DNA of 64,000 nucleotides. Origin: Rhizobiales bacterium CCH3-A5 (GTDB lineage: Bacteria; Pseudomonadota; Alphaproteobacteria; Rhizobiales; Beijerinckiaceae). Shown one piece after another: positions 9,108 through 17,143 of the stretch (its first letter is position 1; each line of letters opens with the position of its first letter). The notes under the pieces were generated by a model. That model had not been told where the DNA came from. It ran no database searches and saw only the letters and a list, made by a program, of their open reading frames with translations. The stretch covers positions 62,001 through 126,000 of the forward strand of contig LSIB01000007.1 in NCBI GenBank assembly GCA_001556025.1. The letters are read 5' to 3'. The translations under genes were made by a program, and so were the position numbers.

Positions 9108-9785
9108 ATGCTTACGATCACCCCGCCGGCCGCCTCAATCGGCGAATTGGCGTATCGGCGCATCCGTTCGGACATCATCTTCGGCCGCCTGGCGCCGGCG
9201 CAGAAGCTGCGGCTTGAGGTGTTGCGGGAAACCTATGGCGCCAGCGTCAGCACGCTGCGCGAACTGCTCAACCGGCTCTCGTCGGAAGGACTGGTCGAGG
9301 CGGAAGGCCAGAAGGGTTTCATGGTCAGCCCCGTCTCGGCGACCAATCTGCGCGAGATCGCGGCGATGCGGCTTCTGCTGGAGGGCCATGCGCTGGCGCA
9401 ATCCTTCGATGCCGGCGACATGGAATGGGAGGGCCGCGTCGTAGCCGCCCATCACAAGCTCGCCCAGATGGAGAAGCGCATGCTGGCGCGCGACCGCGCC
9501 GATCCGGAACTCTGGAAACGGTACGACTGGGAGTTCCATCACGCGCTGGTCTCCGCCTGCGGCTCGCAGGTTCTGATGGAAAGCCACGCCGCGATCTACG
9601 ACAAATACCTGCGCTACCAGATGGTCGCGGTCATTTTCCGGGGCGACATCGCCGCCCAGGAGCACCAGATCCTGCTCGACTGCGCCCTGCGCCGCGACAA
9701 GGCGCGCGCCGCTAGCGTGCTGGCCGTGCATGTCGAGGCCTGCGTCGATCACACGGTGGCGACCGGGGTCCTGCCCGACGCCTGA
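9108..9785 (+). CDS. GntR family regulator with FCD domain
   Basis: A 225-residue one-component regulator. The N-terminal winged helix-turn-helix covers about residues 10-75 (IGELAYRRIRSDIIFG, then VSTLRELLNRLSSEGLV). The C-terminal two thirds are an all-helical FCD domain, which in relatives binds a metal and a carboxylate effector. I used the ATG at 9108; a GTG at 9081 would add nine residues. It is divergent from the dctPQM-aroQ unit, which it probably represses in the absence of the substrate. Confidence 0.88.
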   Translation: MLTITPPAASIGELAYRRIRSDIIFGRLAPAQKLRLEVLRETYGASVSTLRELLNRLSSEGLVEAEGQKGFMVSPVSATNLREIAAMRLLLEGHALAQSFDAGDMEWEGRVVAAHHKLAQMEKRMLARDRADPELWKRYDWEFHHALVSACGSQVLMESHAAIYDKYLRYQMVAVIFRGDIAAQEHQILLDCALRRDKARAASVLAVHVEACVDHTVATGVLPDA

Positions 9786-9797
9786 AGCCGACCGGGC

Positions 9798-9828
9798 ACA
9801 AAAAAACCGGCCCCCGAGGGAGCCGGTC
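9798..9828 (-). terminator. rho-independent terminator of the ydcH-like gene
   Basis: Read on the minus strand, a GC-rich hairpin with arms ACCGGCTCCC and GGGGGCCGGT is followed directly by a run of seven T. It lies 46 bases after the stop of the minus-strand DUF465 gene. Confidence 0.75.
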
Positions 9829-9873
9829 TGGTCTCGAAACGACACAGGGCCGGTATCGACCCCGGCGACGCCC

Positions 9874-10062
9874 TCAATGCAGGGTTCGCCCCGGCATGGT
9901 CTGGCGCACCCGCTCGATCTCCTCCTTCAGCAGCAGCTTCTTTCGCTTCAACTCGGTTACGCTGAGATCGTCCGAAGACGGACTGGCCACGGCCTGCGCT
10001 ATCGCCTCTTCGAGCTGGCGATGCTTGCGTTCGAGTTCGACGAGATGGGTCTGCAGCGACAT
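9874..10062 (-). CDS. YdcH/DUF465 family protein
   Basis: A 62-residue helical protein of the YdcH/DUF465 family. The start at 10062 has an AGGAGGAT ribosome binding site. Typical features are the first helix HLVELERKHRQLEEAI and the second helix VTELKRKKLLLKEEIERV, which together form a two-helix coiled-coil hairpin. The biochemical function of the family is not known. A second member lies divergently at 10292. Confidence 0.85.
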   Translation of the reverse strand: MSLQTHLVELERKHRQLEEAIAQAVASPSSDDLSVTELKRKKLLLKEEIERVRQTMPGRTLH

Positions 10063-10291
10063 CTGGATCCTCCTGATGAGCGGTTGACGCAGGACAGTCT
10101 GACATAGAGCCGGCTTCACGTCTGCGGGGCTGTCTCGCGCCGCACCATGACTTTCCGTGATCCTCACCGACACCTTTCTCCGAAGCCGCGAATATGAGCC
10201 CTCGATGCCCGACTGCCGGCTCCGCACTCTTGCGGCGCATGCGGCGGCTTCGCATAGTCCAGCCCAATCGCGGCGATGATGAGATGGCTTT

Positions 10292-10510
10292 ATGGGATTC
10301 GAGCTCAGCCCGGAGGAGGTCGAGACCTTCAGCAACGAACTGGCGAGGCTGCGCGAGGAGCACCGCGATCTCGATTCGGCCATCGACGCGCTCGAACGCG
10401 TCGGCGCGATCAACCAGATCCAGGTCCAGCGCCTGAAGAAGCGCAAGCTCTATCTGAAGGACCGCATCGCCCAGATCGAGGACGCGCTGACGCCGGACAT
10501 CATCGCGTGA
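10292..10510 (+). CDS. YdcH/DUF465 family protein
   Basis: A 72-residue paralogue of the protein at 9874, with the same two-helix plan: a first helix around EEHRDLDSAIDALERV and a second around QVQRLKKRKLYLKDRIAQIE. The two genes point away from each other across a 229-base spacer that must carry both promoters. Function is unknown for the family. Confidence 0.85.
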   Translation: MGFELSPEEVETFSNELARLREEHRDLDSAIDALERVGAINQIQVQRLKKRKLYLKDRIAQIEDALTPDIIA

Positions 10511-10586
10511 GGGCCGAGACGGCGGCGCTGACCGAACGATGCAGCGATGAAGGGCCTTTCCCTGCTGTCGAAATCGAGGGTTTGAA

Positions 10587-10853
10587 GTGACTGAAACAGC
10601 ATCGGACCCCAATGAAGTTGAGCAGAAGCGCCTTGACTTGGTTCACAATGAGCGGGCGAAGCTCACCGCCACTTGGCTCAACAATCTCGGAGTCGGCTCA
10701 ATCGTCGCTGGCTTTATCGCGCCGTCTCTGACCCTCATCGCTTCGGACACATCACGGCTCCTCGTAGGGCTCGCGGCTGCGATAATTTGGATTCTCATTG
10801 GTATGGCACTACATTCAATGGGACGATCGGTACTGAAGGGACTGAAGCTATGA
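10587..10853 (+). CDS. small two-helix membrane protein
   Basis: An 88-residue protein starting at GTG. A charged N-terminal part (NEVEQKRLDLVHNERAKLTATWLNNL) is followed by two hydrophobic helices (GVGSIVAGFIAPSLTLIA and LLVGLAAAIIWILIGMAL). I do not recognise an assigned family. The base composition looks less GC-rich than the surrounding genes. Its stop overlaps the start of the next tiny gene as ATGA, which argues that both are translated. Confidence 0.6.
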   Translation: MTETASDPNEVEQKRLDLVHNERAKLTATWLNNLGVGSIVAGFIAPSLTLIASDTSRLLVGLAAAIIWILIGMALHSMGRSVLKGLKL

Positions 10854-10942
10854 ACGAGTTCCTGATCTACAGCGTGGTCTACGGCATTGGTGTGTTAGCG
10901 GCCGCGTACGGCGTTTACCGCTGGGCTGTCCTCGATCGTTGA
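10850..10942 (+). CDS. tiny single-pass membrane protein
   Basis: A 30-residue open frame, mostly one membrane helix (LIYSVVYGIGVLAAAYGVYRW) with a short polar end. The ATG overlaps the stop of the preceding gene by 4 bases, so translation is probably coupled. No known family is recognised. It could be a regulatory micro-protein or partner of the 88-residue membrane protein. Confidence 0.5.
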   Translation: MNEFLIYSVVYGIGVLAAAYGVYRWAVLDR

Positions 10943-11081
10943 CGAAAACCGCGTCATTCCACACGGATCCTAGAAAATCACCCTGATGAGACGGGTCATC
11001 GATAGTCCCCGCTTGCTTCCGCAGCGTTGCCCGGTCTAGATCGCGCGCTTCCTCTCCCAAGCTGCGGAAGCGTTCCGTTTC

Positions 11082-11600
11082 ATGGCCGAAGCCACTCAGA
11101 CCAAAGCAGCCAGCCAGCCTGTCGCCATCATCATGGGCAGCCAGTCCGACTGGGCGACGATGCGCCATGCAGCCGAGACGCTCGAGGCGCTCGCGATTGC
11201 ATACGACGCCCGCATCGTCTCGGCGCATCGCACCCCCGACCGGATGGTGAGCTTCGCCAAGGGCGCGAAGGCGGACGGCTTCAAGGTCGTCATCGCAGGC
11301 GCGGGCGGGGCCGCGCATCTTCCCGGCATGGTCGCCTCGCTGACGCCGCTGCCGGTGTTCGGCGTGCCTGTCGAATCCAAGGCGCTGTCGGGTCAGGACA
11401 GCCTGCTCTCGATCGTGCAGATGCCGGCCGGCATTCCGGTCGGTACGCTGGCCATCGGCCGCGCCGGCGCGGTCAACGCCGCGCTGCTGGCGGCGGCCGT
11501 GCTGGCCTTGTCGGACGAGGCGCTCGCGGCCCGCCTCGACGCCTACCGCACGAAGCAGAGCGCCGCCATTGCCGAGCGGCCGACACGAGACGAGGCATGA
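11082..11600 (+). CDS. purE: 5-(carboxyamino)imidazole ribonucleotide mutase
   Basis: A 172-residue class I PurE, which converts N5-CAIR to CAIR in purine synthesis. The signature pieces are IIMGSQSDW (substrate-binding serine and aspartate), SAHRTPDRM with the catalytic histidine, and [13 protein letters not shown]. Its stop overlaps the start of purK by 4 bases; PurK makes the N5-CAIR substrate, so this is a functional gene pair. Confidence 0.95.
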   Translation: MAEATQTKAASQPVAIIMGSQSDWATMRHAAETLEALAIAYDARIVSAHRTPDRMVSFAKGAKADGFKVVIAGAGGAAHLPGMVASLTPLPVFGVPVESKALSGQDSLLSIVQMPAGIPVGTLAIGRAGAVNAALLAAAVLALSDEALAARLDAYRTKQSAAIAERPTRDEA

Positions 11601-12697
11601 GCACGCCCGATCCGACGGGGCTCGCGCCCGGCGCCGTGCTCGGCATCCTGGGCGGCGGGCAGCTCGCCCGGATGATGGCGCTGGCGGCCGCCGATCTCGG
11701 CGTGCGCGCCCATATCTTCGCGCCCGAGCCCGACAGCCCGGCCTTCGATGTCGCGGCGCGCCATACGATCGGCGACTATGAGGACGAGGCGGCGCTTGCG
11801 CGCTTCGCCGACGCCGTCGATGTCGTGACCTACGAATTCGAGAACGTGCCGGCCGCGACGGCCGCTTTTCTCGCAGCGCGGACTCCGCTTCACCCCGGCG
11901 CGCGCGCGCTCGGCCTGACGCAGGACCGACTGAGCGAGAAGACGTTCGTCGCGGGCCTGGGTCTCGCGGTCGCTCCCTTCCGCGGCGTCGACTCGCTGGC
12001 CGATCTCGAGGCTGCGGTCGACGCGCTGGGACGCCCCAGCATCCTGAAAACCCGCCGCTTCGGCTATGACGGCAAGGGCCAGGTCAAGATCGTGGCGGAG
12101 ACGGATCTCGGCGAGGCTTACGAGGCGATCGGCCATTTCCCTGCGATCCTCGAAGGCTTCGTGCCGTTCACGCGAGAGGTGTCCGTGGTCGCGGCGCGCG
12201 GCATCGACGGCGCATTCGCCGCCTTCGACCTCTGCGAGAACGAGCATCGCGACCATATCCTCGCCTTCACCCGCGTGCCGGCGCGGGTCTCCGCCCCGGC
12301 TGCCGTGGCCGCCGGCGAAGCGGCTCGGAAGATCGGCGCGGCGCTGGGCTATGTCGGCGTATTCGCGGTCGAGATGTTTATCGTCGGCGAAGGCGCGGAC
12401 GAGACCGTCATCGTCAACGAGATCGCCCCGCGGGTGCATAATTCAGGGCACTGGACCTCGGAAGGCGCGCAGACCTCGCAGTTCCACCAGCATGTCAGGG
12501 CGGTCTGCGGCTTTCCGCTCGGCTCGGCCGCACGCCGCGGCCGGATCGAGATGGAGAACCTGATCGGAGACGCGGCGCTGCGCTGGCGCGACCTCCTGGC
12601 CGAGCCAGGCGCGCATCTGCATCTCTATGGCAAGCGCGACGCCAGACCCGGCCGCAAGATGGGTCATGTCACGCGGATCGCGCCCGAGACGGGCTGA
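11597..12697 (+). CDS. purK: N5-carboxyaminoimidazole ribonucleotide synthase
   Basis: A 366-residue ATP-grasp enzyme that carboxylates AIR to N5-CAIR with ATP and bicarbonate. The start at 11597 forms an ATGA overlap with purE. Seen are the N-terminal [17 protein letters not shown], the ATP-grasp segment [12 protein letters not shown], and [15 protein letters not shown] near the metal-binding end. The length is normal for PurK. Confidence 0.95.
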   Translation: MSTPDPTGLAPGAVLGILGGGQLARMMALAAADLGVRAHIFAPEPDSPAFDVAARHTIGDYEDEAALARFADAVDVVTYEFENVPAATAAFLAARTPLHPGARALGLTQDRLSEKTFVAGLGLAVAPFRGVDSLADLEAAVDALGRPSILKTRRFGYDGKGQVKIVAETDLGEAYEAIGHFPAILEGFVPFTREVSVVAARGIDGAFAAFDLCENEHRDHILAFTRVPARVSAPAAVAAGEAARKIGAALGYVGVFAVEMFIVGEGADETVIVNEIAPRVHNSGHWTSEGAQTSQFHQHVRAVCGFPLGSAARRGRIEMENLIGDAALRWRDLLAEPGAHLHLYGKRDARPGRKMGHVTRIAPETG

Positions 12698-12708
12698 AGG
12701 CCCGTCTC
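12686..12708. terminator. hairpin between convergent purK and minus-strand gene
   Basis: Perfect 9-base arms GAGACGGGC (12686-12694) and GCCCGTCTC (12700-12708) enclose a 5-base loop that contains the purK stop codon. The right arm touches the stop of the minus-strand gene. No T-run follows, so it may act as a processing or pausing structure rather than a classical terminator. Confidence 0.5.
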
Positions 12709-13162
12709 ACAGAACGCGGCCGAGCCGCTCGCCCCGCGCCGCCCAGAAGGCCTTCACGCCGGCCGGAACGATCCCGAAGCGGGCATAAAGCCACATTGCC
12801 CAGCCGCCGGGTTCGGCGCCGCCCGCCTGCCGATAGGGTTCGAGCAGCCGCTCCAGCACCACCTTGCGGTGACGCCGTCGGGCATGCGGGCTGAGCGCCG
12901 AGGACGGCGTCTGCATCACCAGTTGGACGAGGCGTTCCAGCACGACCTCGTCGGTCTCCGATTCCAGACGGGTGACGTCTGCATCGAGCACGCTCTGCTT
13001 GGCCTGCTGCAACGTCATGCCCTGCGCATAGGCCTTCTCGACGCGCAGCCAGGACGGGCCGGCGAGATCGTTGGCCGCCAGAATGATGCGCCGCTGCGTC
13101 TCCAGGTCGAGATTGTCATCCAAAGCGGCCGTTCCCTCTTGTTTTTCAGGCATCCCGGACAT
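12707..13162 (-). CDS. conserved hypothetical protein
   Basis: A 151-residue soluble protein, acidic at the N-terminus and basic at the C-terminus, with no named domain that I recognise. It is predicted mostly helical (QRRIILAANDLAGPSWLRVE; ETDEVVLERLVQLVMQ; RRRHRKVVLERLLEPYR). An alternative start is the ATG three codons in (MPEKQEG). It is convergent with purK and divergent from rpsU. The function is unknown. Confidence 0.65.
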   Translation of the reverse strand: MSGMPEKQEGTAALDDNLDLETQRRIILAANDLAGPSWLRVEKAYAQGMTLQQAKQSVLDADVTRLESETDEVVLERLVQLVMQTPSSALSPHARRRHRKVVLERLLEPYRQAGGAEPGGWAMWLYARFGIVPAGVKAFWAARGERLGRVL

Positions 13163-13267
13163 GGACAGCCCGTGGGATTTCTGTTATCCGCACAACCCTT
13201 CCGAAGACGTTCATCGACGCCTCCGGCCCAACCTTTTAGACCAACCCGCTAAAGACGGACACTTCCC

Positions 13268-13501
13268 GTGCAGGTTCTCGTTCGCGACAACAACGTCGAT
13301 CAGGCTCTCCGCGCCCTCAAGAAGAAGATGCAGCGCGAGGGCATCTTCCGCGAGATGAAACTCCGCGGCCACTTCGAGAAGCCGTCCGAAAAGAAGGCTC
13401 GCGAAAAGGCCGAAGCCGTCCGCCGCGCCCGCAAGCTGATGCGCAAGAAGCTGCAGCGCGAGGGCCTGCTGCCCGCGCCGGTGAAGCCGAAGCGTCCCTG
13501 A
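13268..13501 (+). CDS. rpsU: 30S ribosomal protein S21
   Basis: A 77-residue, very basic protein matching bS21, which binds the small subunit near the 3' end of 16S rRNA and helps initiation. It starts [20 protein letters not shown], and [17 protein letters not shown] is the family core. The C-terminal extension with proline and lysine is common in alphaproteobacteria. It is monocistronic and is followed by a terminator-like hairpin. Confidence 0.95.
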   Translation: MQVLVRDNNVDQALRALKKKMQREGIFREMKLRGHFEKPSEKKAREKAEAVRRARKLMRKKLQREGLLPAPVKPKRP

Positions 13502-13557
13502 TCGCATTTCCGCTGCGCCATTGAGCGCCGCGAAGGCGAAGGCGACGGACCTGACAT

Positions 13558-13592
13558 GCGCCTGGAGCCGTCTCCGGGCGCATTCGCATTTT
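13558..13592 (+). terminator. terminator-like hairpin after rpsU
   Basis: Arms GCGCCTGGAG (13558-13567) and CTCCGGGCGC (13572-13581) pair with one G-T wobble around a CCGT loop. They are followed by ATTCGCATTTT, a weak T-rich tail. It lies 56 bases after the rpsU stop. Confidence 0.5.
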
Positions 13593-13777
13593 GGGCTCGT
13601 GCGACGCCGGCAGGCCGTCGAAGCAAGGCTGCGTTGCTCGGGACAGGTTGCTTTTTGCGGCGCTGTTAACCAAGTCTTGGCAGGATGATGGCGCTTTGGA
13701 CCGCAGGCGCCGCCGGTTGGGGCGCGACGACGAGGCGCAGGCGCAAAGCCTGGCGCGGCAGGCGAGGCACGAAACCG

Positions 13778-14650
13778 ATGAGGCATGGCATGAACGCAAG
13801 CAGGAACTGGCTGGCCGCCGCAGGCCTCGCCGTCGCGCTTGGGGCTTGCGACACTGTCTCCAATCTGGGCTCCGGCCCGGCCGTCGCCGAGATCGATACC
13901 TCGTCGGCCGAGAACGCCAGCGTCAATATCGGCTCGCTGTCGGACGTGATCAGCCGCAATCCCAACGACCCGAACGCCTACAATACGCGCGGCGCCGCCT
14001 ATGCGCGCATCGGCCGTTTCTCGGATGCGATCGGCGACTTCACCAAGGCCGTGCAGCTCGACCCCAATATGGCCTCGGCCTACACCAACCGCGCACTCGC
14101 CCTGCGCCAGAGCGGCCGCAACGACGCGGCGCTGGCCGATTTCAACCGCGCCACCGCGGCGAACCCGAACTACGCCCCGGCCTATATCGGCCGCGCCAAT
14201 CTCCTGCGCGCGCAGAACAACAGCCAGCAGGCGCTGGCCGACCTCAACACCGCGATCCGCCTCAACCCGGAATCGGCGGAAGCCTTCCATGCGCGCGGCC
14301 TCGTCTACCAAAAGGAAGGCCAGCACCAGTATGCAGTCACCGATTTCGACTCGGTGATCGACCGCAACCCCTATACCGCCCCGCCCTATATCGCGCGCGG
14401 CCAGAGCCTGAACGCACTTGGAAAATACGACGCCGCGCTGGAGGACTTCACCGCCGCGCTGAACGTCGACAACCGCAATGCCGACGCCTGGGCCGGGCGC
14501 GGCTTCGCCAACGAAAAACTCGGCAAGAAGAACGAGGCGACCGAGAACTATTCCCGCGCCATCAGCCTCGACGGCAACAACGCGACCGCCCGCGCCGGCC
14601 AGGCCCGCATGGGCGGCGGCGGTGGGGGATTCGGCCTGTTCCGGAGTTGA
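13778..14650 (+). CDS. TPR-repeat lipoprotein
   Basis: A 290-residue protein. A short signal peptide ends in a lipobox (VALGACD), so the mature protein should be anchored through the cysteine. About six tetratricopeptide repeats follow from residue 45 onward, with units such as NPNDPNAYNTRGAAYARIGR, DPNMASAYTNRALALRQSGR and NPESAEAFHARGLVYQKEGQ. The tail is glycine-rich. TPR lipoproteins act as protein-binding scaffolds in the envelope. The frame is open upstream of 13778, but that part looks non-coding; a second ATG lies at 13790. Confidence 0.85.
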   Translation: MRHGMNASRNWLAAAGLAVALGACDTVSNLGSGPAVAEIDTSSAENASVNIGSLSDVISRNPNDPNAYNTRGAAYARIGRFSDAIGDFTKAVQLDPNMASAYTNRALALRQSGRNDAALADFNRATAANPNYAPAYIGRANLLRAQNNSQQALADLNTAIRLNPESAEAFHARGLVYQKEGQHQYAVTDFDSVIDRNPYTAPPYIARGQSLNALGKYDAALEDFTAALNVDNRNADAWAGRGFANEKLGKKNEATENYSRAISLDGNNATARAGQARMGGGGGGFGLFRS

Positions 14651-14657
14651 TCCCGGC

Positions 14658-15146
14658 TCAGTCCAGTTCCTTGACCAGGAGACTGAGATAGGGCTTTAAT
14701 CCGGCCTGCCTGTAGGCGGCGGCCGCGCCGTCATTGCCATCGAGCACGCCGATGAAATAGCGCGGCAGCCCTGCCTCCCGGATCATCCGCTCGGCTTTGG
14801 CGAGCAGGACGCGGGCGAGGCCCTGACGACGGAACGGCTCCGCGACATAGAGCTCGGCGATGTCCGCGTGCCGAACCAGATCGTCGCGGATATAGGCGTC
14901 GTCCATTTCGACATGCCAGGCGATGAAGCCCGCCGGTTCGCCGCCAATTTCAGCGATGATCACCGCTCCGCCCCGCTCTGATACCTTGGCCAGCATCTCT
15001 TCGTAGCAGCGCTCCGCCGCCACGCGGTCGAGCCGCCGGTCGGGCTGGATTGTCGCCTCGTGACGGTTGAGGCCGAGCAGGAAGCCGATCAGCGTCTCGC
15101 GGTCTTTCGCCTCGGCTGGGCGCAAAAAGGGCGCGGATGGCGTCAT
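14658..15146 (-). CDS. GNAT family N-acetyltransferase
   Basis: A 162-residue acetyl-CoA-dependent acyltransferase. The acetyl-CoA binding motif A is ELYVAEPFRRQGLARVLLAK, and the C-terminal half contains GVLDGNDGAAAAYRQAGLKPY. The acceptor is unknown. Its start overlaps the stop of the following (upstream on the minus strand) alpha/beta hydrolase gene by 4 bases. It resembles the other GNAT protein at 16043, which suggests a local duplication. Confidence 0.85.
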   Translation of the reverse strand: MTPSAPFLRPAEAKDRETLIGFLLGLNRHEATIQPDRRLDRVAAERCYEEMLAKVSERGGAVIIAEIGGEPAGFIAWHVEMDDAYIRDDLVRHADIAELYVAEPFRRQGLARVLLAKAERMIREAGLPRYFIGVLDGNDGAAAAYRQAGLKPYLSLLVKELD

Positions 15147-16003
15147 GGCCTGGCTCCTCCTTCGGCGATCACCGTTTCGCTTCCGGCGAGCCGGCCCGCC
15201 GCCGCCTGCGCAATGAAACGCTGGATGTGCTCGACCGAGCCATGCCGCGGCAGATCCTCATGCCCGCCCTCCGGAAAGCGGACGAAGCGCTTGGGCTCGT
15301 TGGCGAGCCCGTAAAGCGCCTGCCCCTGAGCGAACGGGATGACGCCGTCGCGCTCGCCATGCAGGACGAGCAGCGGCGCACGCACCCGGCCGATGATTTC
15401 GCTGGACCGGAACTGGTCGAGCATCAGCAGCGAAACCGGCACGAACGGATAAACGCCCTGCGCGACAGTCGCCGTCGAGAGATAGGGCGCTTCGAGGATG
15501 ATCGCCGCGAGCGGGGCCTCGGCCGCGAGCTTCAGCACCACCCCGGTGCCAAGCGATTCGCCGTAGCCGATCAGATTGGCAGCCCCGAAACGCGCCACTG
15601 CCGCGCCATAGGCGGCGCGCGCGTCCAGATGCAGGCCGGCCTCGCTCGGGGTGCCTGAAGAACCGCCATAGCCGCGATAGTTCACCGCGAAAAGGCCCGT
15701 ACCGTCCGCGGTCAGCGCCCGGAACCGCGCCTGCCGGATCGGCCGGGCGAAATTGCCGGCATTCCCATGGAAGAACAGCAGCACCGGCTTGGCGGCGCGC
15801 GGCGGCACGACCCAGGCGACGAGTCGCTCGCCGTCGGACGCCGCCAGCGTGGTCTCCTCCAGCGCCGGCAGATCGACGTCGGCCGTTTCGGCGCGGGCCG
15901 GATTGCGCGGATACATCAGGTCGCGCTGCTTGACGAAGAGCAGGCCGAGTAGCGCGGCATAGACCGCAAGGGCGACGACGAGCAGACGGCCGATCCATCT
16001 CAT
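15143..16003 (-). CDS. alpha/beta hydrolase with N-terminal membrane anchor
   Basis: A 286-residue serine hydrolase. An N-terminal hydrophobic stretch (RLLVVALAVYAALLGLLFV) is a signal anchor. The oxyanion region FFHGNAGNF is followed by the nucleophile elbow GYGESLGTG, the acid in HGERDGVIPF, and the catalytic histidine in GGHEDL. The plan is that of BEM46/FrsA-like membrane-bound hydrolases; the natural substrate is unknown. It shares a 4-base overlap with the GNAT gene at 14658 and lies 39 bases after another GNAT gene, so the three form a probable operon. Confidence 0.87.
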   Translation of the reverse strand: MRWIGRLLVVALAVYAALLGLLFVKQRDLMYPRNPARAETADVDLPALEETTLAASDGERLVAWVVPPRAAKPVLLFFHGNAGNFARPIRQARFRALTADGTGLFAVNYRGYGGSSGTPSEAGLHLDARAAYGAAVARFGAANLIGYGESLGTGVVLKLAAEAPLAAIILEAPYLSTATVAQGVYPFVPVSLLMLDQFRSSEIIGRVRAPLLVLHGERDGVIPFAQGQALYGLANEPKRFVRFPEGGHEDLPRHGSVEHIQRFIAQAAAGRLAGSETVIAEGGARP

Positions 16004-16042
16004 GGCTGGTTCTCGCGTATCAGCATGGCGGTGGCGCGACGC

Positions 16043-16522
16043 TCAGTCGAGCACCTTCACCATCTCGATGGAGAGCTCCGCGAAGCCGGCCCGGCGATAG
16101 GCGGCGAGCGCGATGTCGTTGCGCGGCAGTACGCCAAGCAGAACCACGTTGCGGCCTGAGACGCGGGCAAAGCGCTCGGCCTCCGCCAGCAGAGCCTGGC
16201 CGATGCCTGCTTTCCGGTGGCTGCTCGCGACGACGATGTTTTCGATATGCACGTGATCGCGCCAATGCTCATGGACATAGGGGCCGGCCCGGCCAAGTTG
16301 CAGCGCCAGATAGCCGACGACACGGCCCTCGATATCGGCGACGAATTGCGCTCCGTCCGTCGCCCTCGCCTTTTCGGCATCGTCGGCGAGACAGGCAGCA
16401 GCCGTCTCAGGCCCAGTGGCGCGATCATGGCTCAATCCGGCCTCGTGATCGTTGAGTTCCCAGAGCAGACCGAGCACGGCCTCCCGATCGCTCTCCACCA
16501 TCCGCCGGATGATCGCACTCAA
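16043..16522 (-). CDS. GNAT family N-acetyltransferase, TTG start
   Basis: A 159-residue GNAT acetyltransferase. I place the start at the TTG at 16522 because GGGAGG lies six bases before it; the ATG at 16501 has no ribosome binding site and would remove the first strand (IIRRMVESDREAV). Motif A is VVASSHRKAGIGQALLAEAE, followed by GVLPRNDIALAAYRRAGF. The acceptor is unknown. It is the first gene of a three-gene unit with the hydrolase and a second, similar acetyltransferase. Confidence 0.82.
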   Translation of the reverse strand: MSAIIRRMVESDREAVLGLLWELNDHEAGLSHDRATGPETAAACLADDAEKARATDGAQFVADIEGRVVGYLALQLGRAGPYVHEHWRDHVHIENIVVASSHRKAGIGQALLAEAERFARVSGRNVVLLGVLPRNDIALAAYRRAGFAELSIEMVKVLD

Positions 16523-16682
16523 CGGCTGCCTCCCGTAATCAGACCCGCATGACGCCCGTCCTGCGCGACAAAGCCATGACGACGACTCGACGGGAAATCC
16601 GGATGATTGTCGCGATGTCCTAAGGGCAAACGCAACCTGCTGCGCCCATTTTGGTTGTTGGATCGCCACGGAGTCCGAAGCC

Positions 16683-16946
16683 ATGATGCCCGCGACCGAG
16701 CGCAAGCGCGTCAACCGTCCCGCCCGCTGGGTCTGCGAAGCCGACATCACGATCACCGACCATGGCGGGCGCGAACTCTTCGCCAGACTTGGCAACATCT
16801 CGGAGATGGGCTTCATGGCCGAGGCCGAGGAGCCGGTCCTCGTCGGCTCGATCGTCGCGGTCGACCTGCCAGATCGCGGCGCGGTGCGGGCCGAGGTCCG
16901 CTGGTCGGAAGGCTGGCGCTTCGGCTGCCGGATCCTTCCGGCGTGA
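16683..16946 (+). CDS. PilZ-like domain protein
   Basis: An 87-residue single-domain protein. The N-terminal RKRVNRPARW and the later LGNISEMGFMAEA resemble the RxxxR and (D/N)xSxxG elements of PilZ c-di-GMP receptors, and the rest fits the short beta-barrel (VGSIVAVDLPDRGAVRAEVRW). Binding of c-di-GMP is likely but not certain, because the first motif departs from the consensus. It is monocistronic; the downstream spacer carries a long palindromic repeat. Confidence 0.72.
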   Translation: MMPATERKRVNRPARWVCEADITITDHGGRELFARLGNISEMGFMAEAEEPVLVGSIVAVDLPDRGAVRAEVRWSEGWRFGCRILPA

Positions 16947-16997
16947 GCCTTCTGCCGTGAACGAAGGCAAGTTTAGGCGGTAGCGAAGCCGCCGGCC

Positions 16998-17143
16998 CTG
17001 AGAGCCGTTTCGAACTCGCTCCGGCGAGTCGGCTGGCGTGGCTTTCGGGAACCGGAGCGGAGCGGACGTTTGTCCGTGAGCACCGGAAGCGCGGAAAGCC
17101 GCGTCACACGGCCGCCGGACTAGAGTTTCGAGTCGGCTCTCAG
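16998..17143. repeat. long palindromic interspersed repeat, copy A
   Basis: A roughly 145-base imperfect palindrome. The outer arms CTGAGAGCCG (16998-17007) and CGGCTCTCAG (17134-17143) are perfect, the centre is CGGAC-GTTT-GTCCG at 17063-17076, and the core ACCGGAGCGGAGCGGA is at 17051-17066. The same core and flanks recur at 39213-39356 and 60171-60289. The right arm covers the pntB stop codon. A terminator or mRNA-stability role is possible. Confidence 0.85.
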
